This document shows, piece after piece, positions 32,624-45,056 of a stretch of 64,000 nt of DNA. Position 1 is the stretch's first letter. Every line of letters begins with the position of its first letter. Origin of the DNA: Eriocheir sinensis (lineage: Eukaryota; Arthropoda; Malacostraca; Decapoda; Varunidae); contig NW_026112148.1 in NCBI RefSeq assembly GCF_024679095.1, positions 1 through 64,000 of the forward strand, read 5' to 3'. Both the position numbers and the translations under genes were made by a program. The notes beneath the pieces are model-generated. The model saw only the letters and a program-made list of their open reading frames with translations, was not told the origin of the DNA and ran no database searches.

Positions 32624-33430
32624 CCTCAAAAACACAGTTTCTCCACCTATTCACTCGACACAATCTTCCAAACAACTATCCCCTATTCTTTGACAACACC
32701 CAGCTATCACCTTCCTCAACACTAAACATCCTCGGTCTATCCTTAACTCAAAATCTCAACTGGAAACTTCATATCTCATCTCTTACTAAATCAGCTTCCT
32801 CGAGGCTGGGCGTTCTGTACCGTCTCCGCCAGATCTTCTCCCCTGCACAGTTGCTGTCCATATACAGGGGCCTTGTCCGCCCTCGTATGGAGTATGCATC
32901 TCATGTGTGGGGGGGCTCCACTCACACAGCTCTTTTGGACAGAGTGGAGGCAAAGGCTCTTCGTCTCATCAGCTCTCCTCCTCATACTGATAGTCTTCTA
33001 CCTCTTAAATTCCGCCGCAATGTTGCCTCTCTTTCTATCTTCTATCGATATTTCCACGCTGACTGCTCTTCTGAACTTGCTAACTGCATGCCTCCCCCTC
33101 CGGCCCCGCTGCACTCGACTTTCTACTCATGCTCATCCCTATACTGTCCAAACCCCTTATGCAAGAGTTAACCAGCATCTTCACTCTTTCATCCCTCACG
33201 CTGGTAAACTCTGGAACAATCTTCCTTCATCTGTATTTCCTCCTGCCTACGACTTGAACTCTTTCAAGAGGAGGGTATCAGGACACCTCTCCTCCCGAAA
33301 CTGACCTATCTTTCGGCCACCTCTTTGGATTCTTTTTAGGAGCAGCGAGTAGCGGGCTTTTTTTTTTATTAATGTTTACTTTTTTGTGCCCTTGAGCCGT
33401 CTCCTTTGCTGTAAAAAAAAAAAAAAAAAC
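32624..33430 (+). mobile_element. 5'-truncated CR1-like LINE inserted in the satellite
   Basis: Satellite sequence stops after GCAGTCACTGACG and resumes with GGGAGTAACGGACTCAGG. Between lies a LINE end. It holds RT C-terminal coding (LNILGLSLTQNLNWKLHISS, YRGLVRPRMEYASHVWGG, ALLDRVEAKALRLIS). A one-base frameshift near 33,095 precedes ARVNQHLHSFIPHAGKLWN and SFKRRVSGHLSSRN, followed by a stop at 33,304, the family 3' UTR and a poly-A tail. There is no clear target duplication, and about three satellite bases are missing. The insertion breaks a B module. It is the same family as 17,215-17,612 and 14,446-14,598. Confidence 0.92.
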
Positions 33431-36400
33431 AACCGTGGGAGTAACGGACTCAGGCCTCGCGAGCGCTGGCCGAGGCCAGATGGTAGTCGGCGGGGGTAGG
33501 TCACTCTCCATTAATGGTTCGCTTTGCCTCTTCAGCGCTGGCCGAGGCAGTCACTGACGGGTAAACGGCGGGAGTAACGGATTGAGGCCTCGCGAGCGCT
33601 GGCCGAGGCCAGCGGGTAATCGGCGGGGGTAGGTCGCTCGCCCTTTATGGTTCGCTTTGCCTCTTGAGCGCTGGCCAAGGCAGTCACTGACTTGTAAACG
33701 GCGGGAGTAACGGAATCAGGCCTCGCGAGCGCTGGCCGAAGCCAGATGGTAATAGGCGGGGGTAGGTCACTCGCCTTTAATGGTTCGTTTTGCCTCCTGA
33801 GCGCTGGCCGAGGCAGTCACCGACTCCTCGAGTGACGGTTAAACGGCTGGAGTAAGTTAAGGAGACACTGGCCCTTCATACGACAAAGAATTTGGTGTGT
33901 GGCGGGTAAACTTTGCGTCTTAAGCGCTGGACGAGGCCCTCAGTCATGAATCGTGTGGCGGGTAATCGGGTGAGGGGGGTGGGGGGGGTCGTTAGCGCGC
34001 CAGCACCTGATGGCTCGTTTTGCCTCGTGAGCGCTGGACGAGGGAAGCGGGTAATCAGCGGAGGTAGATCGCTCGCACTTATTAATGGTTTGCTTTGCCT
34101 CGTGAGTGCTGGACGAGGCCAGCGGGTAATCGGCGGGGGGTAGGTAGCTCGCCCTTAATGGTTCGCTTTGCCTCCTGAGCGGACTCAGGTCTCGCGAGCG
34201 CTGTTTGAGGCAAGAGGGTAATCGGCGGGGGTAGGTCGCACGCCCTTAATGGTTCTCTTTGCCTCCTGAGCGCTGGCCGAGGCAGTCACCGACAGCTCGA
34301 GTGACGGGTAAGCGGCTGGAGTAACGGACAAGTCAAGGAAACACTGGCCCTTCATACGACATACAATTTGGTGTGTGGTGAGTAAATTTTGCGTCTTGAG
34401 CGCTGGACGAGGCCCTCAGTCATGAATCGTGTGGCGGGGGGGTGGGGGTGGGGGGTAGGGCGCTAGCACCTGAAGGCTCGTTTTGCCTCGTGAGCGCTGG
34501 ACGACGCAAGCGGGTAATCGGCGGGGGTAGGTCGCTCGCCTTTAATGGTTCGTTTTGCCTCGTGAATGCTGGACGAGGCAAGCGGGTAATCGGCGGAGGT
34601 GGGTCGCTCTCCCTTAAAAATGGTTCGCTTTGCCTCTTGAGCGCTGCCCGAGCAAGTAACTGACGGGTAAACGGCGGGAGTAACGGACTCTGTCTCGCGA
34701 GCGCTGGTCAAGGCCAGCGGGTAATCGGCAAGGGTAGGTCGCTCGCACTTAATGGTTCGCTTTACCTCTTGAGCGCTGGCCGAGGAAGTCACTGACGGGT
34801 AAACGGAGGGAGTAACTTACTCAGGCCTCGCGATCGCTGGCCGAGGCCAACGGGTAATCGGCGGGGGTAGGTTGCTCGCCCTTAATGATTCGCTTTGCCT
34901 CTTGAGCGCTGGCCGAGGCAGTCACTGACAGGTAAACGGCGGGAGTAAATAACTCAGGCTTCGCGAGCGCTGGCCGAGGCAGTCACTGACAGGTAAACAG
35001 CGCGAGTAAATAACTCAGGCTTCGCGAGCGCTGGCCGAGGCCAGCGGGTAATCGGCGGGGGTAGGTCGCTCGCCCTTAATGGTTCGCTTTGCCTCCTGAG
35101 CGCTGGCCGATGCAATCACCAACTGCTCGAGTGACGGTTAAACAGCTGGAGTAACGGACAAGTCAAGGAGACACTGGTCCATCATACGACATACAATTTG
35201 GTGTGGCGGGTTAATTTTGCAGCTTGATCGCTGGACGAGGCCCTCAGTAATGAATCGTGTGGCGGGTAAACGGGGGGGGGGGATGGTTTACGCGCCAGCA
35301 CCTGATGGTTCGCTTTGCCTCCTGAGCGCTGGCCGAGGCAGTCACCGACTGCTCGAGTGACGGGTAAACGGCTGGAGTAACGGACAAGTCACAGAGACAC
35401 TGGTCCTTCATCTGACCTACTAGTTGGTGGGTGGCGTGTAATCTGTGCGTCTTCGAGCGGTGGCCGAGGCCCTCAGTCAGGTATCGTGGGGCGGGTAAAC
35501 GGGGAGGGGGTAACGCGCCAGCACCTGATGGCTCGTTTTGCCTCATGAGCGCTGGACGAGGCAAGCGGGTAATCAGTAGGGGTAGGTCGCTCGCACTTAA
35601 TAATGTTTCATTTTACGTCGTGAGTGCTGGACGAGGCAAGCGGGTAATTGGCGGAGGTAGGTCGCTCTCCTTAATAATGGTTCGCTTTGCCTCTTGAGCG
35701 CTGGCCGAGGAAGTCACTGACGGGTAAACGGCGGGAGTAACGGACTCAGGCATCGCGAGCACTGGCTGAGGCCAACGGGTATTCGGCGGGGGTAGGTCGC
35801 TCTCCCTTAATAATGGTTCGCCTTGCCTCCTGAGCGCTGGCCGAGGCAGTCACCGAGTGCTCGAGTGACGGGTAAACGGCTGGAGTAACGGACAAGTCAA
35901 GGAGACACTGGCCCTTCATACGACATACAATTTGGTGTGTGGCGGGTAAACTTTGCCTCTTGAGCGCTGGACTAGGCCCTCAGTCATGAATCGTGTGGCG
36001 GGTAAAGGGGGGTGGGGGGTTGGGGGGGTAAAGCGCCCGCACATTATGGCTCGTTTTGCCTCGTCAGCGCTGGACGTGGCAAGAGGGTAATCAGCGGGGG
36101 TAGCTCGCTCACACTTAATAATGATTCGTTTTGCCTAGTGAGTGCTGGAATAGGCAAGCGGGTAATCGGCGTAGGTAGGTCGCTCTCCCTTAATAATGGT
36201 TTGCTTTGCCTCTTGAGCGCTGGCCGAGACAGTAACTGACTGGTAAACGGCGTGAGTAACGGACTCAGGCCTCGCGAACGTTGGCCGAGGCCAGCAGGTA
36301 ATCGACGGGGGTAGGTCGCTCGCCCTTAATGGTTCGCTCTGCCTCTTGAGCGCTGGCCGAAGCCGTAAATGACGGGTAAACGGCGTGAGTAACGGACTCA

Positions 36401-39400
36401 GGCCTCGCGATTGCTGGCCGAGGGTAGCGGGTAATCGTCAGGGGTAGGTCGCTCGACCTTAATGGTTCGCTTTGCCTCTTGAGCGCTGGCCGAGGCAGTC
36501 ACTGACGGGTAAACTTCGGGAACAACGGATTCAGGGTTCCCGAGCGCTGGCCGATGCCAGCGGGTAATCGGCGGGGGTAGGTCGCTCGCCCTTAATGGTT
36601 CGCTTTGCCCCTTGAGCGCTGTCCGAGACAGTAACTAACGGATAAATGGTGGGAGTAACGGACTCAGGCCTCGCGAGCGCTGGCCGAGGCCAGCTGGTAA
36701 TCGGCGGGGGTAGGTCGCTCGCCCTTAATGGTTCGCTTTGCCTCTTGAGCGCTGGCCGAGTCAGTCACTAACGGGTAAACGGCGTGAGAAACAAACTCAG
36801 GCCTCGCGAGCGCTGGACGAGGCCAGCGGGTCATCGGCGGGGGTAGGTCGCTCGCCCTTAATGATTCGCTTTGCCTCTTGAGCGCTGGCCGAGGCAGTCA
36901 TTGACGGGTAAACGGAGGGAGTAACGGACTTAGGCCTCGCGTGCGCTGGCCGAGGCCAGCGGGTAATCGACGGGGGTAGGTCGCTCGCCCTTAACGGTTC
37001 GCTTTGCCTCCTGAGCACTGGCCGAGGCAGTCACCGACTGCTCGAGTGACGGGTAAACGGCTGGAGTAACGGACAAGTCAAGGAGACACTTGCCCTCCAT
37101 ACGACATACAATTTGGTGTGTGACAGGTAAAGTTTGCGTCTTGAGCGTTGGACGTAGGCCCTCAGTAATAAATCGTGTGGCGGGTAAAAGAACGGGGTGG
37201 GGGTGGGGTAACGAACCAGCACCTGATGGCTCGTTGGGCCTCGTGAGTGCTGGACGAGGCAAGAGGTAATCGGCAAAGGAAGGTCGCTCTCCCTTAATAA
37301 TGGTTCGCTTTGCCTCTTGAGCGCTGGCCGAGGCAGTAACTGACGGGTAAACCGCTGGAGTAACTGAATCAGGCCTCGCTAGCGCTGGCCGAGGCCAGCG
37401 GGTAATAGGCGGGGGTAGGTCGCTCACCCTTAATGGTTCGCTTTGCCTCTTGAGCGCTGGCCGAGGCAGTCACTGTCGGGTAAACGGCGAGAATAACGTA
37501 CTCAGGCCTCGTGAGCGCTGTCCGAGGCTAGCGGGTAATCGGCGGGGGTAGGTCTCTCGCCCTTAATGGTTCGGTTTGCCTCTTGAGCGCAGACCGTGGC
37601 AGTCACTTACGGGTAAACGGCGGTAATAACGGACTCAGGCGTCGCGAGCGCTGGCCGAGGCCAGCGGGTAATCGGCGGGGGTAGGTCACTCTCCATTAAT
37701 GGTTCGCTTTGCCTCTTCAGCGCTGGCCGAGGCAGTCACTGACGGGTAAACGGCGGGAGTAACGGATTGAGGCCTCGCGAGCGCTGGCCGAGGCCAGCGG
37801 GTAATCGGCGGGGGTAGGTCGCTCGCCCTTTATGGTTCGCTTTGCCTCTTGAGCGCTGGCCAAGGCAGTCACTGAATTGTAAACGGCGGGAGTAACGGAC
37901 TCAGGCCTCGCGAGCGCTGGCCGAAGCCAGATGGTAATAGGCGGGGGTAGGTCACTCGCCCTTAATGGTTCGTTTTGCCTCCTGAGCGCTGGCCGAGGCA
38001 GTCACCGACTCCTCGAGTGACGGGTAAACGGCTGGAGTAACGGACAAGCCGAGGAGACACTGGCCCTTCATACGACATACAATTTGGTGTGTAGCGGGTA
38101 AACTTTGCGTCTTGAGCGCTGGAAGAGGCCCTCAGTCATAATCGTGTGGCGGGTAAACAGGAAGGGGAGGTGGGTAACGCGCCAGCACCTTATGGCTCGT
38201 TTTGCCTGGTGAGCGCTGGACGAGGCAAGCGGGTAATCAGCGAGGTAGATCGCCAGCACTTAATAATGTATCGTTTACGTCGTGAGTGTTGGACGAGGCA
38301 AGCGGGTAATCGGCGGAGGTAGGTCGCTCTCCATGAATAATGGTTCGCTTTGCCTCTGAGCGCTGGCCGAGGCAGTCACCGACAGGTAAACGGCGGAGTA
38401 ACGGACTCAGGCCTCGCGATCGTTGGCCGAGGCCAACGGGTAATCGGCGGGGTAGGTCTCTCGCCCTTAATGGTTCCCCTTGCCTCCTGAGCGCTGGCCG
38501 AGGCAGTCACTGACTGCTAGAGTGACGGGTAAACGGCTGGAGTAACGGACAAGTCAATGAGACACTGGACCTTCATACGACATACAATTTGGTGTGTGCC
38601 GTGTAAACTTTGCCTCTTGAGCGCTGGAAGAGGCCCTCAGTCATAATCGTGTGGCGGGTAAACGGAGGAGGGGGGAGGGGGGTAACGCGCCCGCACCTTA
38701 TGGCTCGTTTTGCCTCGTGAGCGCTGGACGAGGCAAGCGGGTAATCAGCGGGGGTTGCTCGCTCGCACTTAATAATGGTTCGTTTTGCCTAGTGACTGCT
38801 GGAATAGACAAGCGGTTAATCGGCAGAGGTAGGTCGCTCTCCTTAATAATAGTTCGCTTTGCCTCTTGAGCGTTGGCCGAGACAGTAAATAACGGGTAAG
38901 CGGCGGAGTTACGGACTCAGGCCTCGCGAGCTGCCCGAGGCCAGCGGGTAATCGGCGGGGTACGTCGCTCGGCCTTAATGGTTCTCTTTGCCTCCTTGCG
39001 CTGGCCGAGGCTGTCACCGACTGCTCGAGTGACGGGTAAACGGCTGGAGTAACGGACAAGTCAAGGAGACACTCGCCCTTTATACGACATACAATTTGGT
39101 GTGTGTCGGATAAATTTTGCGTCTTGAGGGCTGGACGAAGCCCTCGGTCATGAATCGTGTGGCGAGTAAACGGGGAGGGGGGTAACGCGCTAACACCTGA
39201 TGGCTCGTTTTGTTTCGTGAGCGCTGGACGAGGCAAGCGGGTAATCAGCGGGGGTAGCTCGCTCGCTCTTAATAAAGGTTCGTTTTGGTTCGTTTTGCCT
39301 CGTGAGTGCTGGACGAGGGAAGCGGGTAATCGGCGGAGGTAGGTCGCTCTCCCTTAATAATGGTTCGCTTTGCCTCTTGAGCGCTGGCCGATGCAGTAAC

Positions 39401-42400
39401 TGACGGGTAAACGGCGGGAGTAACGGACTCAGGCCTTGCGAGCGCTGGCCGCGGCCAGCGGGTATGGGGGGGGGGTTAGGTCGCTCGGCCTTAATGGTTC
39501 GCTTTGCCTCTTGAGCGCTAGCCGAGGCAGTCACTGACGCGTAACCCCGCTGGCCGAGGCCAGCGGGTAATCGGCGGGGGTAGGTTGCTCGCCCTTAATG
39601 GTTCGCTTTGCCTCTTGATCGCTGGCCCATGCAGTCAATGACGGGTAAACGGCGGGAGTAACTTATTCAGGCTTCCCGAGCGCTGGCCGAGGCCAGCGGG
39701 TAAACGGCGGGGGTAGGTCGCGCCTTAATGGTTCGCTTTGCCTCCTGAGCCCTGGCCGATGTAGTCACCGACTGCTCGAGTGACGGTTAAACGGCTGGAG
39801 TAAAGGAAAAGTCAAGGAGACACTGGCCCTTCATATGACATACAATTTGGTGTGTTGCGTGTAAACTTTGCGTCTTGAGCGGTGGACGAGGCCCTCAGTC
39901 ATGAATCGTGTGGCGGGTAAACGGGGGGGGGGGTTAACGCGCCAGCACCTGATGGCTCGTTTTGCCTCGAGCGCTGGACGAGGCAAGCGGGCCGAGGCAG
40001 GTACTGCCCGGTAAACGGCGGGAGTAACGGACTCAGGCCTCGCAAGCGCTGGCCGAGGCCGACTGGTAATCGGCGGGGGTAGGTCTCTCGTCCTTAATGG
40101 TTCGCCTTGCCTCCTGAGCGCTGGCCGAGGCAGTCACCGACTGCTCGAGTGACGGGTAAACGGCTGGAGAAACGGATAAGTCAAGGAGACACTGGCCCTT
40201 CGTACGACATAAAATTTGGTGTGTGGCGGGTAAACTTTGCCTCTTGAGCGCTGGACGAAGCAGTAAATGACGGGTAAACGGCGGGAGTAACGGACTCAGA
40301 CCTAGCGATTGCTGGCCGAGGCTAGCGGGTAATCGGCAGCAGTAGGTCGCTCGACCATAATGGTTCGCTTTGCCTCTTGAGCGCTGGCCGAGGCAGTCAC
40401 TGACGGGTAAACTTCGGGAGTAACGGATTCAGGCTTCCCGAGCACTGGCCGATGCCAGCGGGTAATCGGCGGGGGTAGGTCGTTCGCCCTTAATGGTTCG
40501 CTTTGCCTCTTGAGCGCTGTCCGAGACAGTAACTAACGGATAAATGGCGGGAGTAACGGACTCAGGCCTCGCGAGCGCTGGCCGAGGCCAGCTGGTAATC
40601 GGCGGGGGTAGGTCGCTCGCCCTTAATGGTTCGCTTTGCCTCTTGAGCGTTGGCCGAGTCAGTCACTGACGGGTAAACGGCGGGAGAAACAGACTCAGCC
40701 CTCGCGAGCGCTGGCCGAGGCCAGCGGGTAATCGGCGGGAGTAGGTCGCTCGCCCTTAATGGTTCGCTTTGCCTCTTCAGCGCTGGCCGAGGCAGTCACT
40801 GACGGGTAAACGGCGGGAGTAACGGACTGAGGCCTCGCGAGCGCTGGCCGAGGCCAGCGGGTAATCGGCGGGGGTAGGTCGCTCGCCCTTTATGGTTCGC
40901 TTTGCCTCTTGAGCGCTGGCCAAGGCAGTCACTGAATTGTAAACGGCGGGAGTAACGGACTCAGGCCTCGCGAGCGCTGGCCGAAGCCAGATGGTAATAG
41001 GCGGGGGTAGGTCACTCGCCCTTAATGGTTCGTTTTGCCTCCTGAGCGCTGGCCGAGGCAGTCACCGACTCCTCGAGTGACGGGTAAACGGCTGGAGTAA
41101 CGGACAAGCCGAGGAGACACTGGCCCTTCATACGACATACAATTTGGTGTGTAGCGGGTAAACTTTGCGTCTTGAGCGCTGGAAGAGGCCCTCAGTCATA
41201 ATCGTGTGGCGGGTAAACAGGAAGGGGAGGTGGGTAACGCGCCAGCACCTTATGGCTCGTTTTGCCTGGTGAGCGCTGGACGAGGCAAGCGGGTAATCAG
41301 CGAGGGTAGATCGCTAGCACTTAATAATGTATCGTTTTACGTCGTGAGTGTTGGACGAGGCAAGCGGGTAATCGGCGGAGGTAGGTCGCTCTCCATGAAT
41401 AATGGTTCGCTTTGCCTCTTGAGCGCTGGCCGAGGCAGTCACTGACAGGTAAACGGCGGGAGTAACGGACTCATGCCTCGCGATCGCTGGCCGAGGCCAA
41501 CGGGTAATCGGCGGGGGTAGGTCGCTCGCCCTTAATGGTTCACCTTGCCTCCTGAGCGCTGGCCGAGGCAGTCACTGACTGCTAGAGTGACGGGTAAACG
41601 GCTGGAGTAACGGACAAGTCAATGAGACACTGGACCTTCATACGACATACAATTTGGTGTGTGCCGTGTAAACTTTGCCTCTTGAGCGCTGGACGAGGCC
41701 CTCATTCATGAATCGTGTGGCGGGTAAACGGAGGAGGGGGGAGGGGGTTAACGCGCCCGCACCTTATGGCTCGTTTTGCCTCGTGAGCGCTGGACGAGGC
41801 AAGCGGGTAATCAGCGGGGGTTGCTCGCTCGCACTTAATAATGGTTCGTTTTGCCTCGTGACTGCTGGAATAGACAAGCGGTTAATCGGCAGAGGTAGGT
41901 CGCTCTCCCTTAATAATAGTTCGCTTTGCCTCTTGAGCGTTGGCCGAGACAGTAAATAACGGGTAAGCGGCGGGAGTTACGGACTCAGGCCTCGCGAGCG
42001 CTGCCCGAGGCCAGCGGGTAATCGGCGGGGGTACGTCGCTCGGCCTTAATGGTTCTCTTTGCCTCCTTGCGCTGGCCGAGGCTGTCACCGACTGCTCGAG
42101 TGACGGGTAAACGGCTGGAGTAACGGACAAGTCAAGGAGACACTCGCCCTTTATACGACATACAATTTGTTGTGTGTCGGGTAAATTTTGCGTCTTGAGG
42201 GCTGGACGAAGCCCTCGGTCATGAATCGTGTGGCGAGTAAACGGGGGAGGGGGGGGGGGGGTAACGCGCAAACAACTGATGGCTCGTTTTGTTTCGTGAG
42301 CGCTGGACGAGGCAAGCGGGTAATCAGCGGGGGTAGCTCGCTCGCTCTTAATAAAGGTTCGTTTTGGTTCGTTTTGCCTCGTGAGTGCTGGACGAGGGAA

Positions 42401-44117
42401 GCGGGTAATCGGCGGAGGTAGGTCGCTCTCCCTTAATAATGGTTCGCTTTGCCTCTTGAGCGCTGGCCGATGCAGTAACTGACGGGTAAACGGCGGGAGT
42501 AACGGACTCAGGCCTTGCGAGCGCTGGCGCGGCCAGCGGGTATGGGGGGGTTAGGTCGCCCGGCCTTAAGGGTTCGCTTTGCCGCTTGAGCGCTAGCCGA
42601 GGCAGTCACTGACGCGTAACCCCGCTGGCCGAGGCCAGCGGGTAATCGGCGGGGGTAGGTTGCTCGCCCTTAATGGTTCGCTTTGCCTCTTGATCGCTGG
42701 CCGATGCAGTCAATGACGGGTCAACGGCGGAGTAACTTATTCAGGCTTCGAGCGCTGGCCGAGGCCAGCGGGTAAACGGCGGGGTAGGTCGCGCCTTAAT
42801 GGTTCGCTTTGCCTCCTGAGCCCTGGCCGATGTAGTCACCTACTGCTCGAGTGACGGTTAAACGGCTGGAGTAACGGAGAAGTCAAGGAGACACTGGCCC
42901 TTCATATGACATACACTTTGGTGTGTTGCGTGTAAACTTTGCGTCTTGAGCGGTGGACGAGGCCCTCAGTCATGAATCGTGTGGCGGGTAAACGGGAGGG
43001 GGGGTTAACGCGCCAGCACCTGATGGCTCGTTTTGCCTCATGAGCGCTGGACGAGGCAAGCGGGCCGAGGCAGTTACTGACAGGTAAACGGCGGAGTAAC
43101 GGACTCAGGCCTCGCAAGCGCTGGCCGAGGCCGACTGGTAATCGGCGGGGTAGGTCGCTCGCCCTTAATGGTTTGCCTTGCCTCCTGAGCGCTGGCCGAG
43201 GCAGTCACCGACTGCTCGAGTGACGGGTAAACAGCTGGAGAAACGGATAAGTCAAGGAGACACTGGCCCTTCATACGACATAAAATTTGGTGTGTGGCGG
43301 GTAAACTTTGCCTCTTGAGCGCTGGACGATGAAGTAACTGACGGGTAAACGGCGGGAGTAACGGACTCAGACCTAGCGATTGCTGGCCGAGGCTAGCGGG
43401 TAATCGGCAGCCGTAGGTCGCTCGACCATAATGGTTCGCTTTGCCTCTTGAGCGCTGGCCGAGGCAGTCACTGACGGGTAAACTTCGGGAGTAACGGAAT
43501 CAGGCTTCGAGCACTGGCCGATGCCAGCGGGTAATCGGCGGGGGTAGGTCGTTCGCCCTTAATGGTTCGCTTTGCCTCTTGAGCGCTGTCCGAGACAGTA
43601 ACTAACGGATAAATGGCGGAAGTAACGGACTCAGGCCTCGCGAGCGCTGGCCGAGGCCAGCTGGTAATCGGCGGGGGTAGGTCGCTCGCCCTTAATGGTT
43701 CGCTTTGCCTCTTGAGCGTTGGCCGAGTCAGTCACTGACGGGTAAACGGCGGAGAAACAGACTCAGCCTCGCGAGCGCTGGCCGAGGCCAGCGGGTAATC
43801 GGCGGGAGTAGGTCGCTCGCCCTTAATGGTTCGCTTTGCCTCTTGAGCGCTGTCCGAGACAGTAACTAACGGATAAATGGCGGGAGTAACGGACTCAGGC
43901 CTCGCGAGCGCTGGCCGAGGCCAGCTGGTAATCGGCGGGGGTAGGTCGCTCGCACTTAATGGTTCGCTTTGCCTCTTGAGCGTTGGCCGAGTCAGTCACT
44001 GACGGGTAAACGGCGGGAGAAACAGACTCAGCCCTCGCGAGCGCTGGCCGAGGCCAGCGGGTAATCGGCAGAGTGGGTCGCTCGGCCTTAATTGGTCGCT
44101 TTGCCTCTTGAGCGCTG
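33431..44117 (+). repeat. Satellite array, forward, second block
   Basis: This continues the A-F modules. The block 33,780-37,250 mirrors about 28,830-32,320 at an offset of about 4.94-4.95 kb. The interval 37,680-40,740 is followed by its near copy 40,740-43,800 at an offset of 3,060-3,073 bases. The last part (43,590-44,117) is a pure run of A/B dimers with a 266-bp local duplication. Confidence 0.95.
37680..43800 (+). repeat. Tandem duplication of a 3.06-kb higher-order block
   Basis: Unusual variants recur in the same order in both halves. Examples are CACTGAATTGTAAACGGCGG (37,871 and 40,931), AATAATGTATCGTTT(T)ACG, the doubled GGTTCGTTTTGGTTCGTTTT (39,279 and 42,357) and a joint where a D/E module runs directly into GGGCCGAGGCAG (39,989 and 43,062). 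The first copy has many single-base deletions relative to the second in some stretches, and the reverse in others. Confidence 0.85.
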
Positions 44118-45041
44118 TGTTGTAACCCGTAATCCGGACACACAGGGTAGACGACACACTGTTTGTATTAGTGACACTTTAATTAAAATTATGGTAATTT
44201 ATGTTTATTTAAAGGAGTTCGTAAATGGGGTGATGAAACGGTGTCGCCTTTCTTATATGTATTTTATTCTATCTTAATACTACTTAATATTACAGAGGGT
44301 AAAAATATTGTTTAAACCAGCGACTGGCTTACTAGACTCAATGAGTCTTCAGGTTTTCTTTCACTATTGGTTACTGACGTTAACACTGGTATAATATTGA
44401 GTAAAAACTCGCACAATAAAGTATCATAGAAATATAATCCTAAGTAAAACTAAGATAATAGAACACAATAGATATGTTAGATACGCTTTCCTCTATGGTA
44501 CCACATTACTCCATACTCACAGTAGCAAAGGTGAATGTTCTACCCATGTTGTCTAGGGAAGGACAACTGAGTGTACAGCAACGAACAGAGTGCTGGTTGA
44601 TCTGAGGTCAAGCCTGAATAAATGCTTCTTATATAGGCATGACATACATACAGACATCGCGAGGGTAATACGTCAGGCGTGTGAGTCATACATCAAACTC
44701 ACACCGAGCTCATACAATAATCTACCTAACCGACATGCTTAATTCACGCGGTGACGCAGCTTTGTTTTCATAACATTTTGTTCCGAGGTTGATCGTGTTT
44801 TGGCCGCAGTTGATTGTGTTTGGCCGCGGTTGATTGTGTTTTGGCTTAGAGATAAGCGAGTGCGTTAATGGGCAATTGCAATTGTGTATAGGTTTGTAAA
44901 TTAAAAGTGTGTGGGGGGAAAATCATGTATTGTAGTCCGTTTTGTGTTTTAGCGGTCGATACCGCTGTTGTCATCGGAAAATATTGCCGGAGAAGATAAT
45001 GACACTGGAGCGAGTGGTGTCGCAGCCCTCGGGGCACCACA
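44118..45041 (-). repeat. 3' LTR
   Basis: It starts (plus sense) TGTTGTAACCCGTAATCCGG and ends CTCGGGGCACCACA. It pairs with 51,123-52,040. A 19-base unit, TTGGCCGCGGTTGATTGTG-like, is repeated about three times near 44,790-44,845 in this LTR and correspondingly in the other. As the element is on the minus strand, this is the downstream LTR. Confidence 0.93.
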
Positions 45042-45055
45042 TACCCCCCCCGTTA
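45042..45055 (-). promoter_or_regulatory. Polypurine tract
   Basis: In minus sense, AACGGGGGGGGTA lies immediately before the 3' LTR start TGTGGTGCCCC. Such a G-rich purine run primes plus-strand DNA synthesis in LTR elements. Confidence 0.75.
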
Positions 45056-45056
45056 A

